From CAYSDL01 sp964429875 (GTDB lineage Bacteria > Fidelibacterota > Marinisomatia > SCGC-AAA003-L08 > D37C17), in assembly GCA_964429875.1 (NCBI GenBank), contig CAYSDL010000027.1, positions 1 to 19,227 of the forward strand: a stretch of 19,227 nucleotides of DNA. The letters are read 5' to 3'. The position numbers were made by a program, and so were the translations under genes. Below are positions 8,066 through 16,900 of this stretch, piece after piece. The notes under the pieces were generated by a model. That model saw only the letters and a list, made by a program, of their open reading frames with translations. It was not told the DNA's origin and searched no databases. Position 1 is the first letter of the stretch; the number at the start of each line of letters is the position of its first letter.

Positions 8066-10246
8066 TTGAATAATAAAGTAATATTATTATTTTTTTATTT
8101 TACAGTTTTATTTTCACAAAATACAACTGAATACTTGTGGCCCGCAAATGCAGAAAAGGCTTTGACTACTATTTTTGGAGAGGAAAGATCTAGAAGATTT
8201 CACGCAGGAATTGATGTTAGAACTTTTGGAGAAATAGGAAAAGCTATTTATGCAATAGATTCTGGCTATATAACAAGAATAAAAATAACTCCTGATGGAT
8301 ATGGGAAAACCTTATACTTTAAAATCAAGGATGGTAATACAATTGTCTATGCTCATTTGGACAGTTTCCATGAATCAATAGAAGAAAAAGTACTAAAAGT
8401 AAGAAAAGAAAAGAAAACTAACTTTATCGATGAATATTTATATACCAAAGAACTAGAGTTTAAAAAAGGTGATATAATAGGTTACTCAGGTGATACAGGA
8501 AGCATATCTGGGCCTCATTTACATTTTGAAATTAGGGATCAAAATGGTCTGCCTATTAATCCTCTTAAAAAACATTATTCTATTGAAGACACCCTAAAGC
8601 CTATTGCAAAATCTATTGCTTTCATTCCATTAGATAATAGTTGTTATATAAATGGAATTCAAGATTACACACTTATTGATTTAATTAAAACTAATGATTA
8701 TAAATATGTTATACATGATACTTTATCTATTGTAGGTAATTTTGGTGTAGCTCTTGAAGTTGAAGATAAAATAAATAATCAACCTTTTGATTTCAATATT
8801 TATGAAATTGAATTATTAATTGATAATAAATTAGTTTATAAAATAAATTTTGACGAATACAATTTCAGCAATGATCATTTAATTTATAAAGAACTTGATT
8901 TCAATCTACTTAATAACCTTTCAAAAGATTACCATAGATTATTTATCAATAATAACAAAGAATTAGATTTTATTGATAATCTATCAAATTCTGGATTAAA
9001 CATTGATAGTAATTATCATTATTTAATCATTAATATTTCTGATGTAAGTAAAAATAAAATACAAATACAGGGGATCATTAAGGGAGATATCTTAGTTCCC
9101 CCTAATTTATTATTTGATGAAAACAATACCACGATAACATCAGAAACAGGATTTAAAAACTTAGAAATAAATTATACAACAAGATATGAAAATTCTAGAT
9201 TAATACCTTCTTCATTTATTCAAATAGACCCAAACACTATCTTAATTGATATGCCTGAAGCACCCTATAATTCAATAGAATATTTCTCAAAGAATAATGA
9301 TGGTCTAAAATCAAATAAAAAATACCTATCATTAAAAAAATATGACCCTTATAAAATAAAGGGTGATGTTAATATTAAATTTTTTGATAATGGAGCAATA
9401 ATTGAATTTATAGAAGATGTGTTTACTGGTTTTAATGCTATAGCAATACTTAGTACCGCAAAAAAAGAAACCGAATATAATTTGTCAAGAAATAAAAAAA
9501 ATATTCTAGCTTCTCGTATTATTAATTATGATGAATTTGAAAATATTGAAAATATTAAAATAGGGTATGACACTAAACCTGAAATTATTATTTCAAAAAG
9601 TATAAGGGGAGCCTTATTTAAAAAGGACAAACCTCAAACTTTGAGCTATAATGATTATCATATTAAATCAATAGAAAACTCAATCTACAATAATATATTT
9701 ATAATGATTGAAGATACTCTAATTGATATTGATCCAGAATTTGAAATTATAAAAAAACCTATTAAAATTATTCCAAAAAATATTTCATTTAAGGATTATG
9801 TAGAATTGACATACTTAAAGGGAAGTAATAAAGGAGCTATTTTTAATTATAGTGAAAAGAAACAAAAGTGGTTTTTAATGGAAAAATACAATATTGAAAG
9901 TATTAATACAAAAATATATTCTGGAGGTATTTTTGCTATACTCAATGAAAATGTTAAACCAGAAATTAAAAATAAGGTTCCAGGAAATAAGGCAACATAT
10001 AAATCAAATGATTTAAATGAAATACTTTTTAATGTTGTAGATAAACATTCGGGTATCAACCATAGCAGTATTATAGTAAAAATAGATAATCAAACATATT
10101 TCTATGATTATATTCCTTACAGAAATTTAGTAAGGTGCAGACTAAATCAAAAACTATCACCAGGGGTTCATACATTAGAAATTTATATTCAAGATAAACT
10201 TAATAATTCAATTTATGAAAAAAGTATTTTTCATGTTGAAAAATAA
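8066..10246 (+). CDS. Secreted M23 (LytM-type) metallopeptidase
   Basis: A 726-residue exported peptidase likely acting on peptidoglycan cross-links in the periplasm or at the surface. A short signal peptide (about 1-18, hydrophobic VILLFFYFTVLFS) is followed by the LytM domain at about 24-168. The zinc-site residues are visible: H46 and D50 (FHAGIDVRT), H97 (VYAHLDS) and H151/H153 (GPHLHFEIRD). All are present, so it should be active. Residues about 180-726 are beta-rich, Asn/Ile/Lys-rich and unrecognised, probably several sandwich domains. The start is TTG at 8066: an in-frame TAA lies directly upstream and the signal peptide begins immediately after this codon. There is no clear Shine-Dalgarno. 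It opens the salvage operon; uridine kinase begins 18 bases after its stop, in the same frame. Confidence 0.9.
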   Translation: MNNKVILLFFYFTVLFSQNTTEYLWPANAEKALTTIFGEERSRRFHAGIDVRTFGEIGKAIYAIDSGYITRIKITPDGYGKTLYFKIKDGNTIVYAHLDSFHESIEEKVLKVRKEKKTNFIDEYLYTKELEFKKGDIIGYSGDTGSISGPHLHFEIRDQNGLPINPLKKHYSIEDTLKPIAKSIAFIPLDNSCYINGIQDYTLIDLIKTNDYKYVIHDTLSIVGNFGVALEVEDKINNQPFDFNIYEIELLIDNKLVYKINFDEYNFSNDHLIYKELDFNLLNNLSKDYHRLFINNNKELDFIDNLSNSGLNIDSNYHYLIINISDVSKNKIQIQGIIKGDILVPPNLLFDENNTTITSETGFKNLEINYTTRYENSRLIPSSFIQIDPNTILIDMPEAPYNSIEYFSKNNDGLKSNKKYLSLKKYDPYKIKGDVNIKFFDNGAIIEFIEDVFTGFNAIAILSTAKKETEYNLSRNKKNILASRIINYDEFENIENIKIGYDTKPEIIISKSIRGALFKKDKPQTLSYNDYHIKSIENSIYNNIFIMIEDTLIDIDPEFEIIKKPIKIIPKNISFKDYVELTYLKGSNKGAIFNYSEKKQKWFLMEKYNIESINTKIYSGGIFAILNENVKPEIKNKVPGNKATYKSNDLNEILFNVVDKHSGINHSSIIVKIDNQTYFYDYIPYRNLVRCRLNQKLSPGVHTLEIYIQDKLNNSIYEKSIFHVEK

Positions 10247-10251
10247 TTACT

Positions 10252-10256
10252 GGAGG
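10252..10256 (+). promoter_or_regulatory. Shine-Dalgarno that fixes the ATA start of uridine kinase
   Basis: GGAGG at 10252-10256 lies eight bases before ATA at 10265. The only ATG in the following 140 bases in this frame is at 10397, far beyond the P-loop codons at 10286-10309. The site therefore supports initiation at the ATA. Confidence 0.75.
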
Positions 10257-10264
10257 AATATACT

Positions 10265-10864
10265 ATAAAAATTATTGGAATTTCAGGAGGAAGTGGTTCA
10301 GGAAAAACATATTTATCAAATAAATTAATTGATAACTATGGAAAATCATATGTTGAAATAATTGAACTAGATTCTTATTATAAAGATTTAAGTCACATGC
10401 CATTTTCTAAAAGAGAGAGAGAAAATTTTGATCATCCTGATGCATTCGATTTTGAATTATTAATCAATAATTTAGAAGAACTAAAAAATCACAATAAAGT
10501 TTTGATTCCGACTTACAATTATAAAACTCATACTAGAAATAAAAAGAAAAAAATAATAAAAAAAAAAAGAATCATTATTATTGAAGGTATTTTTTCTATT
10601 CTTAATAAACAGTTAAGAAAACATATGGATTATATGATTTTTATCGATGTAAATGAAAAAATAAGATTACAAAGAAGAATAGAAAGAGATGTGAATTATA
10701 GGGGCCGAACATTAGAATCAATAAAGCTGCAGTATAATAAATCAGTTAAACCTATGCATGATAAGTTTGTTGAACCTTCTAAAAGATTTGCTGATGTAAC
10801 AATAAACAATAATAATTCATATACTGAACTAATTATGATTATCAATGGATTAATCAATGAATAA
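10265..10864 (+). CDS. udk: Uridine kinase, starting at a rare ATA codon
   Basis: Phosphorylates uridine and cytidine to UMP and CMP in pyrimidine salvage; cytosolic, 199 residues, close to the usual ~210. The P-loop GGSGSGKT is at 8-15, the substrate region ELDSYYKDL at 34-42, NFDHPDAFD at 54-62, PTYNYKTHTR at 82-91, IIIIEGIF at 103-110, and RRIERDVNYRGRTLES at 137-152, ending with VKPMHDKFVEPSKRFAD at 161-177. All are standard Udk blocks. The first in-frame ATG (10397, residue 45) would remove the P-loop. ATA at 10265, eight bases after GGAGG, is the best start; CTG at 10250 lies within the ribosome-binding region, and TAA of the peptidase gene closes the frame at 10244-10246. ATA initiation is rare, so a base error (ATG read as ATA) is possible. 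An A11 run (10558-10568) encodes part of a Lys-rich stretch. It overlaps tdk by 8 bases. Confidence 0.92.
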   Translation: MKIIGISGGSGSGKTYLSNKLIDNYGKSYVEIIELDSYYKDLSHMPFSKRERENFDHPDAFDFELLINNLEELKNHNKVLIPTYNYKTHTRNKKKKIIKKKRIIIIEGIFSILNKQLRKHMDYMIFIDVNEKIRLQRRIERDVNYRGRTLESIKLQYNKSVKPMHDKFVEPSKRFADVTINNNNSYTELIMIINGLINE

Positions 10865-11408
10865 TAAAACAGATCAATTACAAATAATTTGTGGACCAAT
10901 GTTCAGTGGAAAGACAGCAGAATTAATTAAAAGAGCAAATAAATTAATTAAAAATAAAAAAAAAATATGTATGTTTAAACCCTCTATTGATAACAGATAT
11001 AGTCAAAATTATATTGTATCACACAATAAGCAAAAAATTAAGTGTCATACAATAAAAACAGCTGATGAAATATTGGATTATTTACATGATGGAGAAATCT
11101 TTGCTATTGATGAAGTACAATTTTTTGACATTGACATAATAAATGTTTTAAAGAAGTTATTAGATAAAGGAAAATATATAATTGCTGCTGGATTAGATAA
11201 AGATTATAAAGCAAAACCATTTTTGCAAGTATCAAAATTAATCAAATTATCAAATAACATAACTATTCTAAATGCTATTTGTGTTCATTGTGGAGATTTA
11301 GCTAATTTTAGCTATAGAAAAACCAACAATAATAGAAGAGTATTGATCGGCGAATCAGAAGAATATGAACCAAGATGTGAAAAATGTTACTATAATAAAA
11401 AAGGTTAA
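10857..11408 (+). CDS. tdk: Thymidine kinase (type II)
   Basis: Converts thymidine and deoxyuridine to their monophosphates with ATP; cytosolic, a homotetramer in the family. The 183-residue length is normal. The P-loop GPMFSGKT is at 13-20, Walker B with the catalytic acid IDEVQFF at 84-90 (E86), the substrate-lasso region AAGLDKDYKAKPF at 110-122, and the zinc site C142/C145 plus C174/C177. All diagnostic residues are present. It begins in an 8-base overlap with the end of uridine kinase and ends 6 bases before the transporter, which supports coupled translation. A run of nine A residues at 10957-10965 lies in the Lys-rich KNKKKI segment. Confidence 0.96.
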   Translation: MNNKTDQLQIICGPMFSGKTAELIKRANKLIKNKKKICMFKPSIDNRYSQNYIVSHNKQKIKCHTIKTADEILDYLHDGEIFAIDEVQFFDIDIINVLKKLLDKGKYIIAAGLDKDYKAKPFLQVSKLIKLSNNITILNAICVHCGDLANFSYRKTNNNRRVLIGESEEYEPRCEKCYYNKKG

Positions 11409-11414
11409 AAATAA

Positions 11415-12668
11415 ATGGAAAGATTTATAGGATTAATTGGAATTATCACATTATTAGGGCTAGCATATTTGCTATCTAATAATAAAAAAGAAATAGATAA
11501 GAAATGCATTATTTGGGGATTAGGCCTACAATTATTTTTTGCATTATTGATCTTAAAAGTTCCAGGTGGAAAGTGGGTATTTGATAACGTTGATACATTT
11601 ATAAAGAAGATTTTAAGCTTTTCTATTGAAGGAAGTAAATTTCTATTTGGGAATTTAGCTGTTGAAGAATATTTTTTTGCTACAACAAATACCTGGCCTG
11701 GGTTTGGGTTTCAATTTGCATTTTTAGTATTACCAACTGTTATATTTTTTTCAAGTTTAATGTCAATACTTTACTATTTAGGTGTAATGCAAAAGATAAT
11801 AAAACTCATATCTAAGATTATGCAAAAAACTATGGGGACAAGCGGAGCTGAAACAACAAGCGTTTCTGCTAATATTTTTGTAGGGCAAACTGAAGCTCCA
11901 CTTGTTATAAAACCATTCATATCTAAAATGACAAACTCTGAATTAACAGCAGTAATGACAGGAGGATTCTCAACGGTTGCTGGTGGTGTAATGGCAGCCT
12001 ATGTTTTAATGCTATATAATACTGTCCCAGGAATTGCAGGTCATCTTATGGCCGCATCAATAATGAGTGCGCCTGCAGCACTTGTAATAGCAAAAATTAT
12101 TTATCCTGAAATAGATAAAACAGAAACATCTTCAAAAGAAATTAAAATTAACACCAATCTTAATGAAGAAAATTTTCTAGAAGCATTAGGAAATGGTGCT
12201 ACAGATGGAATCAAATTAGCTGCTAATATTGGTGGTATGTTAATTGCATTTTTATCATTTATTGCAATGATAAATTATTTGTTAGGATTTATTGTGATAG
12301 GTGATCAAATGATGTCAATTGAAATAATTTTGGGTTATTTATTTATGCCTTTAGCATGGACCATGGGCGCACCTTGGAATGAGGCTGGCCAGTTAGGAAG
12401 TTTAATGGGACAAAAGTTAGTTCTTACTGAATTTATAGCATATTCTAATCTTGCATCAAGTACTGATTTATCACCTAGAACTGCTACAATTGCGGCATAT
12501 GCCTTATGTGGGTTTGCAAATTTTGCTTCCATTGGAATTCAGCTTGGTGGAATAGGAGCAATAGCTCCTGAAAGAAAAAAAGATCTAGCAAAACTAGTTA
12601 CAAAAGCTATGCTAGGTGGTGCACTTGCCTCCTGGTTGACCGCAACAATTGCTGGAATTTTAATTTAA
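11415..12668 (+). CDS. nupC: Concentrative nucleoside transporter (CNT/NupC family)
   Basis: Inner-membrane nucleoside symporter of 417 residues driven by Na+ or H+. Many hydrophobic segments are seen, with the N-terminal helices at about 1-20, 32-48 and 100-125. The CNT hairpin-1 motif GQTEAPL is at 157-163, with N153 at the position linked to the Na+ site in the structurally known Vibrio transporter. The family signature GxKx3NEFVA appears as GQKLVLTEFIAY (331-342 region), with Thr in place of the usual Asn and the key Glu kept (E339). CGFANFASIGI at 365-375 carries the substrate-contacting Asn (N369). All this supports an active carrier; base preference and coupling ion cannot be read from sequence. 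It follows the two nucleoside kinases and precedes adk, so import is coupled to phosphorylation. The symbol is by family, not proven orthology. Confidence 0.94.
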   Translation: MERFIGLIGIITLLGLAYLLSNNKKEIDKKCIIWGLGLQLFFALLILKVPGGKWVFDNVDTFIKKILSFSIEGSKFLFGNLAVEEYFFATTNTWPGFGFQFAFLVLPTVIFFSSLMSILYYLGVMQKIIKLISKIMQKTMGTSGAETTSVSANIFVGQTEAPLVIKPFISKMTNSELTAVMTGGFSTVAGGVMAAYVLMLYNTVPGIAGHLMAASIMSAPAALVIAKIIYPEIDKTETSSKEIKINTNLNEENFLEALGNGATDGIKLAANIGGMLIAFLSFIAMINYLLGFIVIGDQMMSIEIILGYLFMPLAWTMGAPWNEAGQLGSLMGQKLVLTEFIAYSNLASSTDLSPRTATIAAYALCGFANFASIGIQLGGIGAIAPERKKDLAKLVTKAMLGGALASWLTATIAGILI

Positions 12669-12676
12669 GGAATAAT

Positions 12677-13321
12677 ATGCGGATACTACTCATAGGACCT
12701 CCTGGAGGGGGAAAAGGGACACAAGCAAAATTTATCGTTGAAAAATATGGTGTTCCTCAAATTTCTACTGGAGATATGCTGAGGGAGCATGTGAAAAATA
12801 AAACTTCACTAGGCGTTAAAGCAAAATCCAATATGGATAATGGAGAATTAGTTTCAGATTCAATAATCCTAGATATGATGAAGGATAGATTGAGCAAAAA
12901 TGATTGCACTCATGGTTATATACTTGATGGTTTTCCAAGAACAATTCCACAAGCACAAGGCTTAGATAAACTATTAAATATATTGAGTCATAATCTTGAT
13001 CTTGTCATTGTTATAGATGTTCCAGATGATGCAATTGTAAGTAGGATGGGCGGGAGAAGATTACACCCTGGCTCAGGTAGAATTTATCACGTACAATATG
13101 ATCCTCCAAAAATAGAAAATGTTGATGATATCACTGGAGAGCAACTAATTATTAGGGAGGATGACAAAGAAAATACAGTAAGAAAAAGATTACAAATATA
13201 CCATGAAATCACAAGCCCCTTAATTAAATATTATTCTAAAAGGGGTATAGTTAAAAGTATCGATGGAAATCAAAATATAAATGATGTATCCAAATCACTA
13301 AATCAATTATTACAACAATGA
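12677..13321 (+). CDS. adk: Adenylate kinase
   Basis: Catalyses ATP + AMP to 2 ADP; essential and cytosolic. The 214 residues match the long form. The P-loop GPPGGGKGTQ is at 7-16, AMP-site TGDMLR at 31-36, DGFPRT at 84-89, and the LID domain at about 122-159 contains RRLHPGSGRIYHVQYDPPK. The LID lacks the four zinc-binding cysteines and so is the non-zinc (E. coli-like) type. RKRLQIYHEITSPLI at 169-183 is conserved. AAGGAA lies four bases before the ATG. It follows the transporter by 8 bases, and its TGA overlaps the coaE ATG (ATGA). In many bacteria adk sits in the ribosomal spc operon next to secY; here it is in a salvage operon. Confidence 0.98.
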   Translation: MRILLIGPPGGGKGTQAKFIVEKYGVPQISTGDMLREHVKNKTSLGVKAKSNMDNGELVSDSIILDMMKDRLSKNDCTHGYILDGFPRTIPQAQGLDKLLNILSHNLDLVIVIDVPDDAIVSRMGGRRLHPGSGRIYHVQYDPPKIENVDDITGEQLIIREDDKENTVRKRLQIYHEITSPLIKYYSKRGIVKSIDGNQNINDVSKSLNQLLQQ

Positions 13322-13908
13322 AAAAAATAGGCATTACTGGCGGTATAGCCTCAGGGAAAACAACAGTTTCTGATTTTTTCAAGATCAAGGGTGAATCATA
13401 TATATTTAATGCTGATAAAGAATCTAAAAAACACTTAAAATCGTCTTTATCACTTCAAAAAAAAATAATTCATATCTTTGGAGAAGAAATTGTTTTAAAT
13501 AACAAACTGAATCTTGAGTTGCTTGCTAAAAAAGCTTTTAGCAATCAAACAAATCATAAAATTTTAAATGGTATAATGTGGCCAGAATTATTTATTCTTT
13601 TAAATAATGCATACGAAGAAAACAAAAATAAAAATTTTAAATTTTTTGTAGTTGATGCTGCACTTATTTTTGAAGCAAATTTTCAATCTTTTTTTGATAC
13701 AATAATATTAATTACAGCAAATGAAAAAATAAGAGTAGAGAGAGCAGTTAAAAGAAGAAATATTCCTCTTGAGAGCATCCAAAATAGAATTTCACTGCAA
13801 CTTTCAGATATTAAAAAAAAGACATTAGCTGATTATACTATCCAAAATAATTCAAATCTAGATACATTTACAAATAGAATTGAAAAGCTTTATACTAAGC
13901 TACTTTAA
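13318..13908 (+). CDS. coaE: Dephospho-CoA kinase
   Basis: Last step of coenzyme A synthesis: phosphorylates dephospho-CoA at the 3'-OH of the ribose using ATP; cytosolic. The length of 196 residues is normal. The P-loop GGIASGKT is at 8-15, NADKESKKHL at 31-40 matches the conserved (D)ADxxxxxL region, VVDAALIFE at 111-119 corresponds to the usual 'PLLFE' block but with Ala for Pro, and RISLQ (157-161) with ADYTIQN (171-177) completes the family pattern. It is translationally coupled to adk by ATGA and ends the operon. Its last nine bases overlap the end of the convergent giant repeat gene. No terminator hairpin is visible downstream. Confidence 0.95.
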   Translation: MKKIGITGGIASGKTTVSDFFKIKGESYIFNADKESKKHLKSSLSLQKKIIHIFGEEIVLNNKLNLELLAKKAFSNQTNHKILNGIMWPELFILLNNAYEENKNKNFKFFVVDAALIFEANFQSFFDTIILITANEKIRVERAVKRRNIPLESIQNRISLQLSDIKKKTLADYTIQNNSNLDTFTNRIEKLYTKLL

Positions 13909-16900
13909 TAGAGTAATTTTCTTAATACTTTGTTTATCTTTAGCATAAAATTTTACTAAATAAATTCCACTAGCATAATTTTCAGCTAACCATTTCACAT
14001 TATAGGAACCAGCCTCGAAAGCTTGATTATCAATCAATGTTTCAACAAGTCTACCTCTAAGATCATATATAGATAATTCTACACTACCTTTTTGTGAAAC
14101 ATCAAAATCTATATTAACTAAAGGGTTAAAAGGATTTGGATAAGGATCATATAGTTTATAATCTGATGGAACAATATTTTCTTCACTAAGATCTTCTATT
14201 ATAAAATTCTTTAAATTTTGCCATTTAGGAACAGCTCCTTCTAATACAATATATTCTGAAGTTGCTGGTCTATAGATTTTAAACTCTACGGATGAATTAT
14301 TATTACAATAACCTGCTGTTTCAATAAATCCATCACTACCCATAACAGGGACATCTGTATATTCACCAAACCATTGCCTAGCACCCACTATGAGATCATT
14401 ATAATAAGCAACAATCCAATCATTTTCAGTAACTGGAATATCTCTAGTATTTATATCTTTTATAAAATAAAAAGCTTGCTGTTGTGATTGAGAATACTCT
14501 AATTCCTCAGGAATTTCATTTATTGAAAATCTTGGAATATTATTATTATAATTTTTTGATAATAGATCTGTATCTACATAACTAAATTCTAAATCCTCTG
14601 TAACATTTATCCAATAACCTTTTAAATGCTGCAACCCAATTTCAGCTAGACTTCCAATCCACTCTCCATTTTCATTCTTTGTAGCGGAGAGATTCTCAGT
14701 GAAAATATCTGTAAAATAATCTTCTAAATCATCGGGGAGAACATCATTTATTTGTGCTCCATCATTACCAACATATGATATTAAATTATTTCCATAATGC
14801 AATGAATATACTAAATCGATAGGTGTTTCATAAGTTGTCAATTCAAATATATCATCATCATTAATTCTTAACCAGTAACCTCTCTCTGGTTCTATATCAT
14901 CTAGACTACCAAACCAACTTCCATCATCTAATAAAATTGAAGCATAATTCTCTGTAAATATATGGGTTAGATTATTTAAATCTGAAAAAATAGTTTCTAT
15001 TGTGTTATCACTTTCATTTAAACCAACAAAGCTAATTAGATTACTTCCTTCATGCAGAATAAAGGATTGTTGATATTTTATATCTATTGTAAATGTTTGA
15101 ATATCATAATCAGAATTTTCAAAGTCTAAATCATCAAAAACTTTTATAGAAACATCAAATAGCCCTGTCTCTGAGGGGATCCAATTAATAAATCCAGAGC
15201 TTTCATCAATGGACATTCCTTGAGGATATTCTTCAAGAATAAAATAGTGGTATTCACTATCTGGATCCTCAATTATAAGTTGATATTCATATGTTTCACT
15301 AACTAAGCCCTGAAGAGATGGCTCAGATATTATTACTGGGATATCATTTACAGGGACAACTAATAAAACAAACTCTTCACTTACAGATGTCAAATTATCA
15401 TTTGCAATCACTATAATTATTAACTCTCCATACCAATTTTCAAATGGAGTGATAAATAAATATCCCTCACTATTAAATTCTGAAAAAGCATTTTCATTAT
15501 TTATATTTATAGTGTAATCAAGTACTTCATTATCAACATCTATAATTGGGAGCTGTATTGAAAAAACATTATCTTCAAATATTTGTGAATCTTCTATAAT
15601 AGGCAATACAGGAGGATCATCAACATTTAATACATTAATTGTAATAAGTGCAGAAGCTTCTGCAAACTCACTATCAGTAACTATGTATGTAAATGTATCA
15701 ACACCAAAATAATTTTCATTTGCTGTATATGTAATAATATTTTGATTTAATTCAATAACGCCAAAGGTAGGACCACTTCCTTCTGGAATAGAATACTCTA
15801 ATTCAGTATCTTCAATATCATCGGTATAATGATTTAGATTAATTTCTGTAGACTCTTCCTCATTGATATCTTTATTAATAGCATTAGCAGTTGGAACATC
15901 ATTAACAGAGTCAACATAAAGCTCAAATATTCCATCAGCATTTAATGTTCCATCATCTACGATAATAGAAATAATTATTGGTATAGGATTACTACTATTA
16001 TAACTGTTCCAATTAGAATTTGGTTCAATAATCAGTGTATTATTTTCAAAATATGATGTTGCATAACTTGATTGGTTTTCTACAACATAATATAAATCAT
16101 CACCATCTACATCAATTGCCTCAATTGAAATTGAATATATTTCATCTTCTAATATATGTTGTTCTTCTAGGTTATCTAAAAATGATTCAATATTTGGAGC
16201 ATCATTGGATGGGAATATATTAAATGTTACTTGCCCTATATTTGAAGAAACTCCATCATTCTGAATAACTTTATATGTAAACGTATCTTCACCATTGTAA
16301 TCTTGATTTGGTGTATAAATAATTATTCCATTAGATTGGTTCTCCCATTCTAAAACTCCATTGGAAGCAGGCTCAACAATAACATACTCATAAGTCATGT
16401 CATCATTATCTACATCACTATATGAAAGAAATACATATGTATCATCATCTTCAACGAGATCATATTGAACATCTTCAACTACAGGAGGATCATCATCTTC
16501 TAAAACATCAATAATCAATATTAATGTTGTAGTTTCAAAATCATCCTCAACCCTTATTTCTATTAATTCAGTTCCATTAAAATTTTGAACAGGATAAAAA
16601 GTAATAGTCTCACTTTCTTCATCAAAAGTAATACCTATATTATTATTTTCATCATAAGTAACTACAAATACATCATTATCAACATCTTCTATATCTAGAA
16701 ACATTGGGTAGGTAGTATCTTCAAGAAATTCCACATCATATGTAGAGCATCCAGGACAAATATTGAAAATTGGAGCATCATTAATTGGATTTACAGTTAA
16801 TTGGAAAGTCTGTTCAGAATACAATTCTTCATCAGTTAATTCAGTAATTCTAACAATAACATCTATTACTCCATTAAAATTATGATTTGGAGCTATTTCT

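Noticed and set aside
10244..10265. Stop-codon readthrough making a peptidase-uridine kinase fusion, since both are in the same frame
   Set aside because: A good ribosome-binding site lies between them, the peptidase is exported while Udk is cytosolic, and no readthrough signal is visible.
10397..10399. ATG start for uridine kinase
   Set aside because: It would remove the P-loop and the DSYYKD region, and has no Shine-Dalgarno; the conserved sequence continues upstream in the same frame to 10265.
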